Source: Kiloniellaceae bacterium (GTDB lineage: Bacteria; Pseudomonadota; Alphaproteobacteria; Kiloniellales; J153). Taken from it: DNA of 64,000 nucleotides. The notes under the pieces were generated by a model. The model ran no database searches. It was not told the DNA's origin and was given only the letters and a program-made list of their open reading frames with translations. The DNA is taken from positions 113,948 through 177,947 of the forward strand of contig JAJFGN010000049.1 in NCBI GenBank assembly GCA_021776115.1, given 5' to 3'. A program made the translations under genes and the position numbers. Below are positions 62,783 through 64,000 of this stretch, in pieces. Numbering within the stretch: the stretch's first letter is position 1; each line of letters begins with the position of its first letter.

Positions 62783-63730
62783 ATGACCGAAGACTGGCTT
62801 AGCAAGAAGCCACGGAGAGATCGCGTCGACGAAATGTGGTGCCGAACATGGTATGACGACCGAACGCGACAGACACGCCGTGTCGGCCTTGGCACAACGG
62901 ACTTTCAAGAGGCGAGCCTCCACCTCGCGACCTGGGTTGTCGCCAACGAGCGGTCCCGGAAGGCTAGTCCCGACCAAGTCCTGATCGAAACCGTTCTGCT
63001 GAATTATTGGAACGATCATGCCCAACACCTGCCTAGCGCCAAGACCCAATGGCTCGGCCTCTCCTATTGGCAGGAGTTCTGGACTCGACGGACGATCGCT
63101 GGCATCACGCCATATGAGCAGCGACGCTTCAGAGAATGGCTGGCGGCGCGAGGAACCGGGCCGAGCGGGATCGACCGTATCCTGTCCGTCGGCCGTGCAG
63201 CCCTCAATCGCGCTCGCAAATGGGAAGAGGTCAGCGAGGCACCTCACATTTTCGACACCATGACTGCCGAAGCTAAACGCGCGCGTGAGCCGAAAGGGCG
63301 TCCAGTCTCGTCGGAGGAGTTAGCACGCCTCTTTGATGCGGCGCGCTCGCGGCACATGCTGATTTTCCTGGTGATAGTCTCCAACACGCTCGCACGGCCG
63401 GCCGCCATACTGGATCTCCGGCCATCACAATTCGATAAGGCGGATGGTCTGCTCGATCTCAATCCGCCGGGCCGGAGGCAGAACAAGAAATTCCGGCCGA
63501 TCGTGCCGGTGATGCCAACCCTAATGCCCTGGTTACGCCACGAGGTAGGCCCGAGCGGCCGATATGTTAGCTACCGCCGAAAGCCCGTAGGCTCGACCAC
63601 GCACATGTGGCGTATGACACGCACTGAAGCCGGCTTGGATGAGCGGGTGACGCCCTACTCGATCCGCCATGGCCTCGCGCGGGAGATGCGAAAGCGGCGC
63701 GTCCCAACAGAGCAGATCAGCCTTTTCCTA
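62783..63730 (+). pseudogene. Tyrosine recombinase (integrase), interrupted at 3' end by MITE
   Basis: 316 codons remain. N-terminal Arm/SAM-like part (MTEDWLSKKPRRDRVDEMWC, YERR-type SPYEQ at TPYEQRRFREWLAARG), catalytic part with the box I Arg in SNTLARPAAILDLRPSQ, a Lys-rich hairpin GRRQNKKFRP and box II TPYSIRHGLAREMRKR (Tyr in place of the first His). After QISLFL the frame enters an insertion element and ends WWFRDSLH, so the GH motif and catalytic Tyr are lost from this frame. At the right end of the element the sequence resumes after TA with G, as needed to restore the usual LFLG. The remainder lies outside. Confidence 0.85.
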
Positions 63731-63997
63731 GTGTGGTGGTTCAGAGATTCGTTGCATTAAGTTTTCACCGTCATCCCGGACGCGGCTTTCCTCCAAACCT
63801 TTGGTTTGGCAAGGAAAGTCAGCGATCCGGGATCTTTGGCGACGGCCAGGCTCCGACCCCCGGAAGATCCCGGATCGTAAGTCTCGCCCCCCGAAAATCC
63901 TAGGATTTTCGGGCTCGCCCCCGATCCAGTCGGGGGCAGGCTCTAACGTCCGGGATGACGGGCGGGATTAATGACGCGAACTTCAGATTCACCACAC
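63731..63997. mobile_element. 267-bp MITE-like element with terminal inverted repeats and TA duplication
   Basis: The ends are GTGTGGTGGTTCAGAGATTC and, on the other strand, GTGTGGTGAATCTGAAGTTC, an imperfect repeat of about 30 nt. TA flanks both sides (63729-63730, 63998-63999), as for IS630/Tc1-mariner-type insertion. A nested inverted repeat GTCATCCCGGACG (63770-63782) / CGTCCGGGATGAC (63947-63959) and further palindromes fill the inside. There is no transposase, so a non-autonomous element. Confidence 0.8.
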
Positions 63998-64000
63998 TAG

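Noticed and set aside
62669..63247. A 192-aa minus-strand frame over the recombinase start
   Set aside because: Antisense to the recombinase and ending in the dispersed repeat.
1..64000. CRISPR arrays, rRNA genes, replication origin
   Set aside because: No regularly spaced repeats, rRNA-like blocks or DnaA-box clusters were noticed by eye.

Overview
The window looks like an alphaproteobacterium, most likely Rhodospirillales-type. The evidence is a 5-aminolevulinate synthase (C4 heme route), a sodium-symporter/histidine-kinase fusion, a ScfR/RamB-type XRE regulator with a Cys-rich tail, and high GC. This is inferred from family content only; no search was run.

Region by region. (1) 1-7.2 kb: a nutrient-sensing unit. 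A minus-strand operon (XRE regulator, response regulator, 81-aa membrane protein, symporter-histidine kinase running off the left edge) faces a plus-strand sodium:solute symporter that ends at a strong intrinsic terminator. (2) 7.2-9.7 kb: small membrane proteins, a TPR protein and a GNAT acetyltransferase. (3) 9.7-27 kb: the most striking part, a c-type cytochrome supercluster. By hand count it has 35 CXXCH sites plus one CX3CH site in nine proteins. It also has an outer-membrane beta-barrel, two NHL-repeat lipoproteins and a seven-repeat propeller-like protein, and it includes two heme-biosynthesis genes (hemG-type oxidase, hemA). Three FNR-type palindromes lie in its promoter regions. I read the 11.3-21.8 kb part as a candidate outer-membrane electron conduit, analogous to but different from MtrAB/PioAB and closer in layout to NHL-containing porin-cytochrome loci. 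(4) 27-32.8 kb: a dipeptide/oligopeptide ABC operon between two copies of a tRNA-associated repeat; the right copy carries a 3' half of a tRNA-Met(CAT). (5) 33-49.7 kb: a decaying island. It starts with a relaxase remnant and ends with a broken MFS gene, and both edges carry tRNA-3'-end-like sequence. Its cargo is cytochrome b561, a PhaC-like hydrolase with an in-frame amber codon, hemerythrin, two TetR regulators, a YbhGFSR-like exporter (HlyD, two ATPases, two ABC-2 permeases) with LOG and beta-CASP genes inside the same operon, and NnrS. (6) 50-62.4 kb: ion and turgor homeostasis (three MscS-type channels, ZntB/CorA, CDF, MgtE plus an MgtE-like partner without a channel domain), then a desuccinylase-like / RimK / RimB-like trio. 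(7) 62.4-64 kb: a dispersed repeat and a tyrosine recombinase interrupted by a 267-bp MITE-like element flanked by TA.

How the genes may work together: hemA and the oxidase could supply heme to the surrounding cytochromes, and the FNR-type sites suggest induction at low oxygen. The island genes (hemerythrin, b561, NnrS, TetR-controlled exporter) fit low-oxygen, NO or toxin stress, but at least three of its genes are broken. Genes are packed mainly as 4-nt ATGA or GTGA overlaps, which was used to choose several starts.
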